Made by a program: the position numbers and the translations under genes
Assembly: GCF_964355755.1 (NCBI RefSeq)
Contig: NC_092677.1
Location: 14,718,601-14,782,600, forward strand
DNA from: Antedon mediterranea
Lineage: Eukaryota > Echinodermata > Crinoidea > Comatulida > Antedonidae
Direction: 5' to 3'
DNA: 64,000 nt
Shown here: positions 22,759-35,621 of the stretch, piece by piece
Position numbering within the stretch: position 1 is the first letter of the stretch
How the letters are laid out: the number at the start of each line of letters is the position of its first letter
Notes under the pieces: model-generated
What the model was told of the DNA's origin: nothing
The model's database searches: none
The model's input: the letters and a program-made list of their open reading frames with translations, nothing else

Positions 22759-25700
22759 TTTGTCGTAGTTGATTGAACTTTTTTTTTATTCCATTTTTGA
22801 CAGAATATTAACAAATGTTTATAAATATTTATAGATTAATGTGAAGTTATTTCTTTTGTTCTATTTTTTCATTTCATTGTGGACATTGGAAATTTATGGT
22901 AGAAACAAAAATCTATTTTCTTTTGAAAACTTTATTTGAAATTACTAGCAAAGATATAGATATTTTAACCACAAAATAAAAATTATGAATCAACCTGCTG
23001 TTTATTTTAAACCAGAAATCCGGTGGGATAATCTGTTTTCAGAGATGTTTTGTCCTACAGTTATCCGTCCACATCCTGTGGATAACCAGATAAATTGTAA
23101 GATTATTTACTATAATGATACAACTGTCCCTGTGTGTTTGTTACCTCGTCCTAACAATGTGGAACTAACTATGATGTAACTCATACAACAATCTATAGTA
23201 TTTCTTGTTATTCTATATTGACATGGCAAATATTGAAAATCTAATAATAATTTTATTCAATACATGAGAATTTTAAACTGATCTGGTTGATTTTTTTTTT
23301 GTCTGTGGGCATCATAACAAAAAAGTTGCAATCTGTCATCAATTAGAATATTTTAATTCTTGGAGTTTGTGTGTCAAAATGTCATACATCAAATTTAATT
23401 CCAATTTATTTGAACTTTACTTACAAAAGATGGTTCAGTATTAACATGCTCATTAATCAGCGAGTCGCCACGAGCTGGGTAGTTATGTAAATTTATATTA
23501 TGTTTTTTTTTATAATGTAGACATAATTATTTCTGTATATTTTATTGATTGGTAATTCTAACATTACTTTAACTATTTTTAGTCTGTGTCAGTTTTGAAT
23601 GGGATAACTTTACTCCATATTTAGAGCCATTTTCATGTAAAAGTATACACCGGAGATGTAGGCCAAATTATTCTCTGCTTTTACATGTTAAATACTATTT
23701 TTCCACCCTCAGTGAGAAAATAAACAATTATTTTACTTCCCTTTTTAAAATTATTGTACTTATATATTTATGTTTAGTTATATTGGATGTTGGTCTACTG
23801 TATATGATGAATAAGTCGAATTTTTAAATGTTATCGTTACACCAATGAATATAAGTCTATAGTTTGAATAGCGGTCACTGAATGTCCGACATATTTTTTA
23901 TCACCTGTAACTGCTAACTACACACCACGTCAAATCCGTTGAAAGCCTTCCCGTACTGTGGCATTTAACTACTCCTCAGATATTAATATCATTTCGTCGT
24001 AATCGCCATCAAGTCTCCTACCGTTAACCTGCCCTTCTTTTTGATCTATTAACACAAAAAACGAAAAAAAACTTAAATTACTTATTGGCTTTGAAATGTT
24101 AATAGCATTTGAATTGTATGTTCCTGGCATGATAATGTAAAATCAATATTTCATTTCTCTAGCACCCCTGAGATATTATATAAATTTTATGTTTATTGCT
24201 GTTACATATTGCTCATAAATTTCCTGTGTTCTTGGATCAGGCATATAGCACTGTTTAATTCTATGAATTGTGATATATATATATATATTATTGCTATTAC
24301 AATACAAGGCTGTGTTATGCACATTGTTTTATATTTGAAATAAAATGAAAATACCTAAAATGGGGTTATTTAAATCAGTTGGCAACCGGACTCTAAGTTC
24401 AATAACAATACACTTTTTGGTGATGATTTTTTTTAAACTAATGATAATTATTAATTCATAAATTCCTCTTTAAAAAGTCTATTTTAAGTGAACCATAAAC
24501 ATTTGAAAATGCAACTATTCAGCTTTTTAAATTTTAATCTAAATAGATTTAAATATTTTATCAATTTTATAATAATTTTGCTCTTGAATCTATCAAATAT
24601 ATTATTGGGAATTGCTTTCGTAACTAATGAATATTTTATCTGAATTTGATTTTTGCTTTTAGCCTGTTTTATGAGATTTCTAAATGAAATTGAAGCTTTA
24701 ATCAAAATTGTATGATAATCTGGATCCATGCGAAGTCATGAAACTATGCCGTATTCTTCACACAGGCTCTTAAGTTAATGTGATCAATTTTGAATTGATA
24801 TATTTTCCTATCCGTGCTTCTTGTTCTATGACAATTATTAATGACTTATTGAACTAAAAAAAAAACCGAATCCTCAAAGTGTTTCGGTACATTAAATGCG
24901 CCAAATGTGCATGCTTTAAGTTTCGCTAAGTGAATGACGTAGCTGTACGTGGCAAAAAGGGGCACTTAAAGTTGCTATTATAATGGAGAAAATCTGCTAT
25001 AGAATTTGCTGATTGATGCCATGTTGGTTTTTAGCCAATAAATACAGATTTTTATTTCAGTCATGTATATTGTAATATTAACGATATAGATATAGAATTA
25101 TTTATTACTTTTCTTTTTATTAGATGTACTTTAATGAATAAAATGTGTAGCAAATGACTACAAATACAAATGGTTCAAAGTTATTAGGTTTATTCAAAGT
25201 TTTTTATGTGACATAGTTCGAAGATGAATCATGTTTTGACCCAACATAGTATGTATTGCTAGAGGAGAACTAGAAGTGCATACATGTACAGCTTGTTCTA
25301 TCAGACTGGCATACAATGTGTAATAACCGTTCTGGACTGCTAATTTATCTTCTTTTTTGGACAGTTGTTCCTAAATAAATTTTCTTTGATTAGAATACTA
25401 CTACTACATATTGTAATGCATGAAATTAAGCTCTATAAATACTATTGATTGCAGATTTTGTGTAAAAACATTTGAAAATATAATGAAATTTTTTTATTAT
25501 GATAATATCCATTCCACAGTATCTGGTCATTTCCTAGAACATTATATTTTATATTACACTTTACTGGAAACAGGTCATGTTAAGGTATTTTAAGAGTGAC
25601 TTTATCTCGGTAACAGCCGATCTTATCTACGATCGGTAATTACCCGTTAATGCTTAATTGTCCAATGAGGATGCGGGTCATTTAGCAAATGGTCAGAAAA

Positions 25701-26087
25701 GGCCACCTGAGGTACGAGTGGGAATTATATTTAATCCAAAGACGCTCTTAGCGCATATTAATCGCTTTCAGTATTGGATTTCAGTTTACTGTGTGACGAG
25801 GGATTATGTACTTAAACTCCTACTTTTAAGTTTTTACAATTTCTTGTTTTATAATGGCGTTAAAATTATGAACTGATTTAAGAAGGAAACCGTAAAAGCA
25901 AATTTTACTGTCTGTTTTATGGAGCTTTTTAAAATTGACTAGGATACTTTACATCTTTATGTTTTATTACTGAAGAGTATGTTTGTTTGAATATGTTGTG
26001 TTTTGATTAAACAAAAAGAAATAGCTTTAGCTTCTGTATGAACGTTATAAACATAAAGAAAATACACTAGAACTCCTAGAATATGCC
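22759..26087. other. Unassigned AT-rich sequence with possible regulatory patches
   Basis: No gene is firmly seen. There is a short (AT)n run at 24272..24288. G+C-richer patches at about 24860-24970 and 25590-25780 are listed as possible regulatory elements. A 64-codon + frame at 22985..23179 has no recognised family. Confidence 0.45.
25590..25780. promoter_or_regulatory. Candidate conserved non-coding element
   Basis: This compact patch in AT-rich DNA is dense in homeodomain-type cores (TAATTA, GTTAATG, TTAATCG), has a CCAAT motif and an inverted repeat CCGATC-TTATCTAC-GATCGG. A + frame across it (NEDAGHLANGQKRPPE, then a GAG-GTACGA donor-like site) is open for about 70 codons, so a small exon is an alternative reading. 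Confidence 0.25.
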
Positions 26088-26699
26088 TATTCAGGGTATG
26101 TACACTCCTATTGTTTGGTCCTGAAAGACGTGTGCCTTTAAGAAGGTACTCAGTTCTACTATAATAAAACCATCACAATTTGGAAAAACATTGGCATCTG
26201 ACATTGGAGATACTAGTTAGGGAACTCATATTATAGGAGCACATTAGGTTCTTAAAGTGTACCTTAAATAGGTAAAGGCGAGTCCTGTATTCATTCTGAA
26301 CGTAGGGGAATGAGCTGTTAGGAGCTCATTGTACTAAGCCTAGGCATTATGTGGTAGGGTGGCCAGTTCCTTTCCACGCCGCCTTTTTTCTCCCTAGTAT
26401 TTTCAACCAGGTACTCATTTACAGCTGAGTGGACTGGGAGTTGTCGGAAATTGAACCCGGGTCTATCTGTATGACAGTCAAGTGTCCTAACCACTCGGCT
26501 ATCCAACTCCTTAAATAGAGGCTTACATAAAAACGTCACAGTTCAGAACTTTATGACATCTCACATTAGAGATACTAGATAGGGAACTCATATTATAGAA
26601 ACACATTGTTAGGTCCTAAAGGTGTACCTTAAATAGAGGCTTACATAAAAACGTCACAGTTCAGAACTTTATGACATCTCACATTTGAGATACAGTATA
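26088..26699. repeat. About 115-118 bp tandem repeat, roughly three copies, split by a SINE
   Basis: GAGATAC recurs at 26207, 26569 and 26687. The last two are 118 bp apart, and the first two are 115 bp apart once the 239-bp SINE and its 8-bp duplication are removed. Shared blocks are GGGAACTCATATTATAG, AAGGTGTACCTTAAATAG and GAACTTTATGACATCTCACA. The first copy (from about 26088) is diverged; the last two are nearly identical. Confidence 0.85.
26272..26510 (-). mobile_element. Full-length tRNA-derived SINE with target-site duplication
   Basis: Read on the minus strand, the element opens with a 74-nt tRNA-like head (26437..26510). Acceptor strands GGAGTTG and CAACTCC pair over 7 bp, box A is TAGCCGAGTGG (26491..26501), and box B is GGTTCAATTTC (26447..26457). 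The body follows, with CAGCTGTAAATGAGTACCTGG, GTGGAAAGGAACTGG and TACAATGAGCTC, and the tail ends CGCCTTTACC. It is flanked exactly by TTAAATAG at 26264..26271 and 26511..26518. SINEs carry Pol III promoters but encode no protein; a LINE elsewhere must supply the reverse transcriptase. The T-stem keeps four of five pairs, so this copy is little decayed. A degraded relative is at 62654..62848. Confidence 0.92.
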
Positions 26700-27159
26700 A
26701 CCTTAATTTTGTTATTACAGTAAATGCCTAAATTGTTAAAAATATGTGGTTGGTCTTTTCCTATTAATTGGAATCTTGCACATCAAATTAAAGTACTTCA
26801 ATTATCTATCTATAATTAATCAGTTATTTTTCAATTGCATACTAATTTAATTTTTGATTGCCTTGTAACAGATTCTTATGTAACCTTTGATTTATCATAA
26901 GTTCCTCAGTAACTATGAATGCAGTTATTCAATTTTATTTTCTATTTAATATAATTATTTTTAAATGCAGAAATTTTTATTCGACTTGACATGATTTTAA
27001 AAATTGTCATAAAACTATTAATTTCTTCAGTTATGACATCTGACCTATGACATCTGTCAATATAATCTCCAAATATTATTTCTAGATGATCCACTTTGGT
27101 TAAAAATAACGTCAAGTTGTGTTGTCCATCATCGTAATATTTCTCGACATTAAAGCCTA
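26700..27159. other. Unassigned AT-rich sequence
   Basis: A short direct repeat of TATGACATCTG lies near 27031-27055, perhaps a stray piece of the neighbouring tandem repeat. No gene was seen. Confidence 0.5.
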
Positions 27160-27372
27160 TTTAGATTGACCAATGTAAACGGACTACGGCCATGGGCTGT
27201 ATCCCTCAATAGCGTCAGTAGAAATTGTCGATTAAACTATGATAATGCCTCTGTTATTCTACAATTACGGCCGGTATCATTTTACATAGGGCTGACCATC
27301 ACGTGATCAGGTTTAATATTATTTGTTGTATAGATTAAGCTGGCTATAGTTACTCAGTTAGATAGTCGTTTG
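27160..27372 (+). promoter_or_regulatory. Possible promoter / 5' UTR region upstream of the MSIALILL exon
   Basis: This patch has higher G+C than its surroundings. It holds a CCAAT-like GACCAATG near 27170, a CACGTG E-box within TCACGTGATC near 27300, and a small upstream ORF (Met-Gly-Cys-Ile-Pro-Gln-stop) beginning at GCCATGG. No clear TATA box sits at the right spacing. It could equally be a conserved non-coding element. Confidence 0.2.
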
Positions 27373-27397
27373 ATGTCCATTGCTCTTATATTACTAG
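27373..27397 (+). CDS. Candidate first coding exon (MSIALILL start)
   Basis: An ATG opens eight codons, Met-Ser-Ile-Ala-Leu-Ile-Leu-Leu, then one base (G) and a perfect donor, CTAG followed by GTAAGT. The hydrophobic start looks like the beginning of a signal peptide. The donor is phase 1, which matches the acceptor at 35497, so joining would give Leu-Leu-Val-Val-Gly-Lys-Lys ahead of the Ig1 domain, across an 8.1-kb intron. That signal peptide would be unusually short (about 11 residues), so a further exon may lie between, or the join may be wrong. The same frame is open upstream to a TAG, after a TTTGTTGTATAG acceptor-like site, so it could also be an internal or 5' UTR exon. A second phase-compatible partner is the short frame at 28484..28602. 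All of this is inferred from splice signals only. Confidence 0.3.
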
Positions 27398-28483
27398 GTA
27401 AGTTTCTTCAGCTGTTAGACTAGTTGCTGGCAATGCAATTGATTACCATGACAGGTTGGGAGAATTTCTAGGTCTCGTGGTTCCATGCCCGCCACTCCTT
27501 AGGCGATGGTTACAAAATACCAGAACACCAATGGAAACAATGTATTTAATTTGAAATTGCAGTGAGATAATTATTAAATATTCTCTACAACTAAAAAGGA
27601 ATTAATTTTCCTTCAATAGTAAATCTTTATATAGATCAAATTTTGATACAAAATATCCATGATTCATTCTTTTGAATCAACAGAATGCTGATAATAAAAC
27701 AAGTTATTTTGAATGAATACAGTAAATCTGGCATTATCAGATTCCTATCAACATCTTGCATTCTGCTTAATGTTGAATTATTTTACAGGTATTAAGCAAC
27801 TATAATACATCTCCTTCGAATCGAAACCCAAAATCAAATTTCTTGTCTTCATCAGATAAGCCCTTGTAATAATCAGACAGGTATTACATAGCCAGTGCCG
27901 TATTGCCTCGCGTGATGCATACGCTTATAATGATATCATCTCTCGTTAATTGCGAGATATTTTCTCCTAATAGCAACACACTTCTAATTATTGCACTGAT
28001 TATGTCATACGTTAATAATGTTGTTAACGTATTAAAGCTGATCTAATAATCTTAGTATATGATTTATTGTACTGTATATTTTAAACATTTTGAAAAATAG
28101 TCAAATAAATTCTGATATACAAAAACATTTTGAAATAGTTACTTTAAAATTAGCATATTTCAATATTAAGTTTAAAAAAAAGAAAAACAACATGAAATAA
28201 TGTACGTTTGTTTACATTATTTTTTCATTTTCGCAGCTGAAATGTTCGTCAATTTCTATGCCAAACAAAATTTTTATGTAAGCAGTATTAGTTGTCCATT
28301 GTAATTGCATTTGCTTTACCATCGCAGCATGTGGGCGAATTTAGATTGATAAATACATCAATGGTCAAGTGGACAAAATTCAATTATAACCAAGTATTTA
28401 TAATCCAAGACCAGTAGAATGCAAATAGAAAAAAAAAGAGTTAGTAGTTGATACAATAATTACATAGATTTATTTACTAGCAG

Positions 28484-28602
28484 ATGTGTTCTATCCGGAA
28501 GCGTCGACGGCGGCGTCAATGATGAACTGTTTACTAGTCGAAAGACAGGGAAATGAGGAAGAAATAGTGAATGAAGATGACACTCATGATGATATTAATT
28601 AG
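28484..28602 (+). CDS. Possible short terminal exon with acidic C-terminus
   Basis: After TTTATTTACTAGCAG, two bases and then 38 codons run to a TAG. The frame reads VFYPEASTAASMMN, then a middle part, then an acidic end with EEE, EDD and DDIN. The start of the segment (GAAGCGTCGACGGCGGCG) is the most G+C-rich run in the neighbourhood. The acceptor phase (1) fits the donor at 27397. No domain is recognised. A chance open frame in a regulatory or repeat-derived patch is at least as likely. Confidence 0.18.
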
Positions 28603-30839
28603 GAAATAAACAAGTAAAATAAATAAGTTTTTGCTTTCGGCATCAGATATTTTAAATATGAATGAATGATGAATTAGGATTACAGTAATAGAATAAATTT
28701 CAATAATTAGTATTAATATTAAAGCTATTTTAAGACTCTAAAACAAACGATTTTTAACATAATTCAAAATTAATAACAATTGCTTCTTAGACTTATAGTA
28801 AAAACTGATATTTAAATGCATTATTGAAAAGCTGGAAAATTCATATAAAATCATCATTGTATATGTTGAAACATACAATGAAATCACGGTTTTCCACGAA
28901 TAATGTCGCCAAGTGAGTGCAAGGGGATGATTACTGTGCTTAAGATTATGGGAACCATTGAGGCAATGTTTAAGAAATTTGAGTGATATGAAAATTTGTA
29001 TGTTATACACATAATGCAAGTAGTCTCTAGACGCTTTGGCAAACTTCAGCAGATTAAGTAAATCTGTTTGAATTACGTGAAGAGAAACCTGATCAATAGA
29101 TGACATTATGTAAGGTTGCTGTCCGAGAGTACCCAGAATGCACTATAGTAGTCTAGAAACAGGCAATCGAAGCTGTTTTGCATATTGCCAATAGAGGAGG
29201 CATATCATTCATACACACGAGATAGGTTTTATGTGTGTAAACAAATCCGCAGGCTGTAAAATCAAAACCCCTTAAGTAATAACCCTGGATATTGTAAAAT
29301 AGATGATTTATACAAATGTTTGAGGAAGTGTGTTAAAGTTGGGTCTCTTTAACTTCTCTTTATTGATGTATTTCATAACCTGGTTATTAAACTATAAGGT
29401 ACTGGGTACAAACAGAACTATTGTCTCACCCACTGTCATAGAACAATGTAGCTGATAGAACCATAGAGGGATCTTATATGTGTGGTCTGTAATGTATGTA
29501 AATCGAACCCTCTGAATATCCGAAAATATCCGAAATTCTATTTAACATTGTCATTTGTAAAATCAAATATTTTTGAGTTTGTAAAGACTGCCTAGTATTG
29601 CTATTGACTGTATTTTGCAAGATTGCTAAAGACGTCAGACTAAACCATCTGCTTTTACAAATATCATTAACATCCCCTCCTCATCGGGATGTATGTCAAT
29701 TACCTCCCAGCACTTATTACCATGATGTTAATCAGTCTGTTAATGAACGACTCGATAATTGTAACTACTTCTTTAACATCTTCTTAGTGTCCTTTCTAAT
29801 TATAGGTAATATTATTATCAAATACTTTGGACCCCTTCTAGTAGGCTACTAATTGATGACTTGGTAAGCTAATTCTTGTAGACAATTGATTGTCTCCCTT
29901 GGCCTAGGCTAGCCATGTGTCTTCATTAAATGCAATACAATCAACCATGCTATTTGATTTTGTTTGTCTATTGTCGTCATGTTTTGTTCTTTATTTAATC
30001 CCGGAAAAAAAAAAGGTTATTTAGTGGGTAGAAAGAAATTTCTTGTGGCCAAGAGTACAATAAGAAGACAATGTATTCAAATATAAATTTAAAATTAACA
30101 AAAAATATAGCTCCTTTTCCAGGTTAAATCTGATAATTCAACACTATCATTTTTAGATATTAAAATATTAAAGTATTTTCATATTCTTATTTTGGACGCA
30201 TATGGGTTTCATATTGTAATTTTGTTTAAGTTGTTCGTAACAATGATTTTAATTTAGAGAAAAAAAATAATAGCACGACAATTTAGTATTTTTTTCCATG
30301 TTTTTTATTAACCTAAAACAGTCATCTCTATACTAGATTGAGTTTTATTGAGTTCTTTTGTTTCTGACATGAACTAAATGAATATTGATGGCATTTCTAG
30401 CAAGCAAAATAAATTACCTATGTGAAAGTCAGCGTGCCGATATCAGAAAAGATGAATTTATATGCACAATGCATGTAAGTGATGGTTGACCATGTCTGTT
30501 TGTTGTGGCAATTTCGATTTTACTCAATTGTTACTCAAAACTGTCACCGTAAAGGATTTTTACTATCGACTTTCAAATTCAGAATAAATGTTCACATTTG
30601 TTTCTTTTCACAATTAAAAACAAACTACTAGCAGAAATAAAACAATTTTTTAACATGAATAACTTTTTATTGGACAGATTGTGAACTGAAATTGAAAAAT
30701 AAATCATGGTGATGAACACCAAAGCAGGTCAAACACAAATGGAAAGAACATATAATTTACAATGACAGCAATTAGGCCTACATTGTGCAAGTTCCTTTGT
30801 TTTGGAATGTGTTAGCTTCTCCATATTTGATCTTCTTCT

Positions 30840-30922
30840 GGCCTGATTCTGCTGTAAGCAAATAACTAAATAATTATTCTTAAGGCTAGGGCCTGTTTCT
30901 GCTGTAAGCAAATAGCTAAATA
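30840..30922. repeat. 33-bp direct repeat, two copies 50 bp apart
   Basis: GGCCTGATTCTGCTGTAAGC and its continuation at 30840..30872 recurs at 30890..30922 with two mismatches. Confidence 0.9.
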
Positions 30923-33900
30923 AGAGCATGTATAAATACTTTTTTTTCTATTTAGGAAAAACATGACAATCAAGTGGCATTTTAAAATTAACAGTGATTG
31001 AAAACAACCAGTCAATGGTGTATTTGTTATTTAGTTTGAATGCATAAATAACTACATATCAGCTTTAGGCCTGAAGAGAGAAATTAATGAGTGTATAACT
31101 AGTAGAAACTGGACAATCCAGTGCCGTAGCTACGAGAAATAAAGTGGTGCCACAATTACAATTGCAATTTAGTGGTATTTACAATAATGATCTAAACAGT
31201 ATGTTTTGGAATAATACCATAATCAGTTTTAAATTTCAACTTTTATCAACGACACAAAACAAATTGTTAATGTTTTATTTTCAATGCTATTTTCATGTAA
31301 AATTCACAAACACAAATATGTTGAATTCATAACAAATTATAATATGATTTAAATAAATATATTTAATAAATAAAATAAGTATAAATAATTCTTTTTTCTT
31401 AGAATATTGTACAATACATATTTATGTATGGCATCACTAACTAGGGTTAATCTTATATTACAGTCTTTATGTCACTGTAATATTAATGCGCAATCAATCC
31501 TTAAATACAATTAAGACGGTTTCACCAATAATTTATTCGTACATATTTCCTTTTTCGCAATCTAGCTAATTTACTCTGTATTCATTTTACAAACATTGCG
31601 TTAGTGCACACGGATTGTATTTCTGATTTTATCCGATTTGCGAAGTAATTTTGATCACGATTGACGGTAAAAGCTTATTTGTACAGTGTCAATAAGAAAG
31701 ATACAATTTTTATCATTTCATTTAGAATTAAAATGATTACTTGTTTAAGTCCTTAAAGATGTCATACCCTAGATGATGTTGCAAATACTGGGTTGAACAA
31801 GTTCTCAGGAGAGCTGAGATGTTTCATGCGCTTTACTATGAAACCTGACCACCAGTGAAGAATAACATGTGTACATAGATTATATAACTCTGCATTCCAT
31901 ATGTAGTCAATGCCCATACACTAATATAATATCTGAAAATTAATAGTTTATACAGATAAAAATAGATGCCATTGATTTCACAGGTAAATGCACACCTGGT
32001 TAGAATACTTGATCATTATCTTAAATGTGATTTGGTTCTATCTGTTAATTTGCCATTCCAGTATATGTGGAGAGTTAGTGTAATATAACACTGTGGAAGT
32101 AATGTGTCTTTGAAAGTTGTTCAAATATGCACGTTTCAACATATTTGAAACTCGCAAGCAAATGTGCTTATCTTTGGTCGTTTAAAAAGAGGCACATAGG
32201 TGGAATCTTCTTATAAGGTCAATATTAGTATGCTGTGTCATTATTTAATGTAGGAGATTAATCATTGTGGACGTGATTAATTTAGAATGTTCTGGGATAT
32301 ACTGTAATTTAAATGTTTTTTTGTGGATAATGTTAACATTAAGAAATATCATAGGTCGCTTTCCAGTCAGATGCAAAGTATGATTGAATTAACATTCAAC
32401 TGAATTTGAGGGATTTTTTTTCTTCACTTTGTTACAAATCTTATGGCTTAAAACTTACTCTAGAAAAGTTCTGAGGCTTAAAATTTATCCTGTCCATGTC
32501 AGTACATCATCTTATGATTGATATACCGTGAAGTTGAGAATTCGCACTGCTTATCACGTAATACTCTATATACCCCAAAATGTGTATTTTGCCAATTTTT
32601 GGCTCGATTAGATTATGTTTTGACAAATCTAACCTGAGAGAATAAACCAGACTTGTCAGAAATAAAATCTCCTAAAGCTGTGTGAGTTTTGGACACCCAT
32701 AAAGGACTTGCGACAAAAGAAAAAAGCTGATCTATGCTGCTACTAACAATTAAACATTTAATCAACAATTCAGATTCTCCTTTGGGTGAGTATTATCATT
32801 ACCCACAATGCATTTCAAGCTACAAAATTTATTTTAAAAAAAAACACTATAAACTAGTTTGACTGACAGTACTTACTTTATTGTCCAAAAATCACCAATT
32901 AAATATAAATTTATTATGTGTTAATTCATGCCAATGGAAACAGGGCCATTATAATTGGCAAGCATTTACATTAAAAAACAACCCCTATCTAACACTTATG
33001 AGGTCATTATGTTTGATAGATTGTTCGATTCATTATAAATACTATATATTCATTTATTAGGTCAATATCTAGTTTTTTTATTATATACATTAGGTACAGC
33101 GAGGCGAGTTCTATAGATTGATTATAAATAACAGAATCATGAATGTTTACCCATAGTTTGTATACACGTACTATACATATTTCTAACCTGATTCCAAAAA
33201 CTTTGCCAGCCTGATTATACTTTATTTTTATTTTGATATATTTGCTAAAATCACATAAAGGGATAACTTAATTTTCTACTATCTTTTTGAAGTGAGTTGA
33301 GAGTCCTCTTTCTTCAAGTACTCTACTACTTAAGGATATTAAAAGATAAGTCAAAACTTGTCCAGGTTGAGTTGCGATAAAATTAAGTTGGACAGGCTTG
33401 ATCAGCGAATCATTAACAAGAACGCCAGCTTAGTTTATTTCTCGAGGCGGTCATATAAAGGTCACCAATATGTTCTAATTCAATAGAGTAATAATTATAT
33501 TGCACATTTTTAGATGTAAAATTATATTGGTATACTCTGCTGTAATGTTTTATGTGTTATTCATGTGATTGGTTTATTTCCAACATATTGGCTTGATGCT
33601 TAATTTTATGTATATAGGACTGAAAAGTGTTCTAAAAATAAAGTAAGTGTATTTCATAAGATTTATATTTTCAAACGTGCAGAGTTATGGTTTTGTATTA
33701 TATTCCAGGTCATATTTAAGTTTTTATCGTAACAACAACATTTTTAATGTTCTTAATCAGTAGCTTAACCAACTTTTAAGTTAAAAATGGAAGTGTTGTC
33801 ATTAAAATTTGATAGACAATTTTTATCCATCTATTCTTAAAATGTCAGAGAAAGCTCTCTTCTGTTCTGAATCCAGAATTTAGCCTGAAGGACAAGTGAT

Positions 33901-35496
33901 CTTCTCTGGTGTTCCCTCTTGACAAATAGCACCAGACTAAATGATGTTGTGTTGGGGGTTGGTGTTTGAGCTTGAAAACCTTGTGCCTCGTGCAACAAAT
34001 AAAAAAATGATATATTTATTATTTTATTAATGATATACATCAAAGAGCATCCATGTTTAAAGAACAAATGTATGTGCGTGTAATAATTTGGTTGTTAAAT
34101 TTTAAACATAAATTACATTTCCGTTTGTAAATGTAGTTAAAAAACACAAAGCGACAATAAAATAAAAAGTTGCATGTAGAAATAGTAAGTAAAACTTGAG
34201 GGGTAGGTTTGTGTCTAGGTCAAGGTTACCAATAGATATTATACATAATAAAATTTATTACCATAAATATAAGCACAGCATAAGTTTCCCCAGCATATTA
34301 TATACATTTTTGTTTTCAAATGTTTGAACAATTGAAACAAGTTATATTGAAGATTTAATACGTTCTTGCTGGTATTTGTAATGTTGGTGATCCTATCATG
34401 GTTTTGGGAAAACTACTGTAAACAATTTGAGAACTTTGAGTTTGAACTTTTTCGGATAATAGATACATAAAAATCAATAAGAAAAAAAAATAAATATTTT
34501 AGGTGATCTTTTTTAAAATGGCAATTACCAGGCAATGAAAATCAAGGTTCTAAACAACTTTATATTGTACAATTTTAAAGACATTACAACATAAGATTTT
34601 CCCTTACATTAGGGTTTATGACTAAGGATTTTTATAACAACATAATCATAGAATTGATTGATATGTTATTTTAACCTTTGCTATAATTCCCATAGGTCTG
34701 GTATTACTGAATAACATCAACATCCAGATTCCTCATACCGAAAATTAATGTAATTATTCAAACATGAACAGGACTAAATTAGAAAGCAGAGAATGCAAAT
34801 CAACCCAAAATCATACCATAATTGGGAATATGCTTTCTCAATAATTAATTATTAGGCATGCCTTATACGAGTTTTGATTTCACTTTTGTGTCTTAATCAA
34901 ATTAGGATTACATTTATGTGAGTTCATTGTTAATGTAAATATAATGCAAATGGCTATAGAATTTACTTTATCTTTTAACACTTATAGCACCTGCGTTTCA
35001 GTATGTCTATGAACTATCTACCATTAATTGCAATTTTCTTGTTCATGTATAAGATGATTTCTTAGGTATTGAATAATATATGCTTTCGTTGTGGTTATCT
35101 ACCATCCAATCGAAATTCAATTTAGATATTATACGCTAAAGAATTTCTCTTCCTAATTTTATTAGTTGCGTGATTGAAAATTAGAAAGGAATTACTGTTT
35201 CAATTTGTCAGAATGATTGGGACATGTTTCTACCATAGCTATGTATAGCCCTAGGCAGCATTCTTCTCATATGCCATATATAGAAATATCAACTTCAACT
35301 ATGTCTTTTAACACCACACATTTGTCTTAACTTCATAAATTAAAACTAAGGAATAAAATTAATCTATCTTTTCTTTGTCTAAAAATATCTCAATTCACTA
35401 TTTCTCATTCATTATTTCACTGATGATACATTTTTTTTTAACCAAAATAAAATTGTGAACGTTTTTATTAAGTCTGCTTTCTTTTATTTTTTTCAG

Positions 35497-35621
35497 TTGT
35501 TGGTAAGAAAGAAAATTTTCCACCTAAAATTACGGAGCATCCATCCGCATTGGTTGTGGTGAGGGACAACCCAGCATCATTCAGGTGTAGGGCTGATGCT
35601 CGACCAGTAGCCACTATACGT
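35497..35621 (+). CDS. robo-like: Robo-like receptor, Ig1 domain, first half (internal exon)
   Basis: This is an internal exon of 125 nt. It follows a strong polypyrimidine acceptor (CTTTTATTTTTTTCAG) and ends at a consensus GTAAGT donor. Two bases (TT) complete a split codon (phase 1), then come 41 full codons ending in Arg (phase 0 donor). The translation carries NFPPKITEHPSALVVV, then a FRCRA segment whose Cys (codon at 35586) is the B-strand cysteine of an I-set Ig fold. The exon breaks just before the core Trp. Robo Ig1 starts the same way (FPPRIVEHPSDLIV in human ROBO1 and ROBO2), and it is the domain that binds Slit. From memory of the human ROBO1 work, Glu72 of the Slit interface is kept here, while Asn88 and Lys90 both align with Arg. 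The Ig fold is certain. The Robo assignment rests on motif resemblance without an alignment, so a Robo paralogue or another neural Ig-superfamily receptor remains possible. Confidence 0.87.

Larger units (their letters stand above)
27398..35496 (+). other. Putative first intron or upstream flank of the Robo-like gene
   Basis: This 8.1 kb is mostly AT-rich and non-coding. It holds the acidic short frame at 28484..28602, a 33-bp direct repeat at 30840..30922, and G+C-richer patches near 27.9-28.0 kb and 29.1-29.25 kb that could be regulatory. Open frames such as 28738..29106 (minus) are low-complexity and AT-driven. A 29598..29852 frame lacks an ATG. Confidence 0.4.

Noticed and set aside
26437-26510. 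Functional nuclear tRNA gene
   Set aside because: The anticodon arm does not fold properly, there are two extra bases before box A, and the sequence continues into a SINE body flanked by target-site duplications.
28738-29106. 122-codon minus-strand frame
   Set aside because: Low-complexity, AT-driven composition (Ser, Leu, Ile, Lys, Tyr); no domain, and no splice or promoter support.
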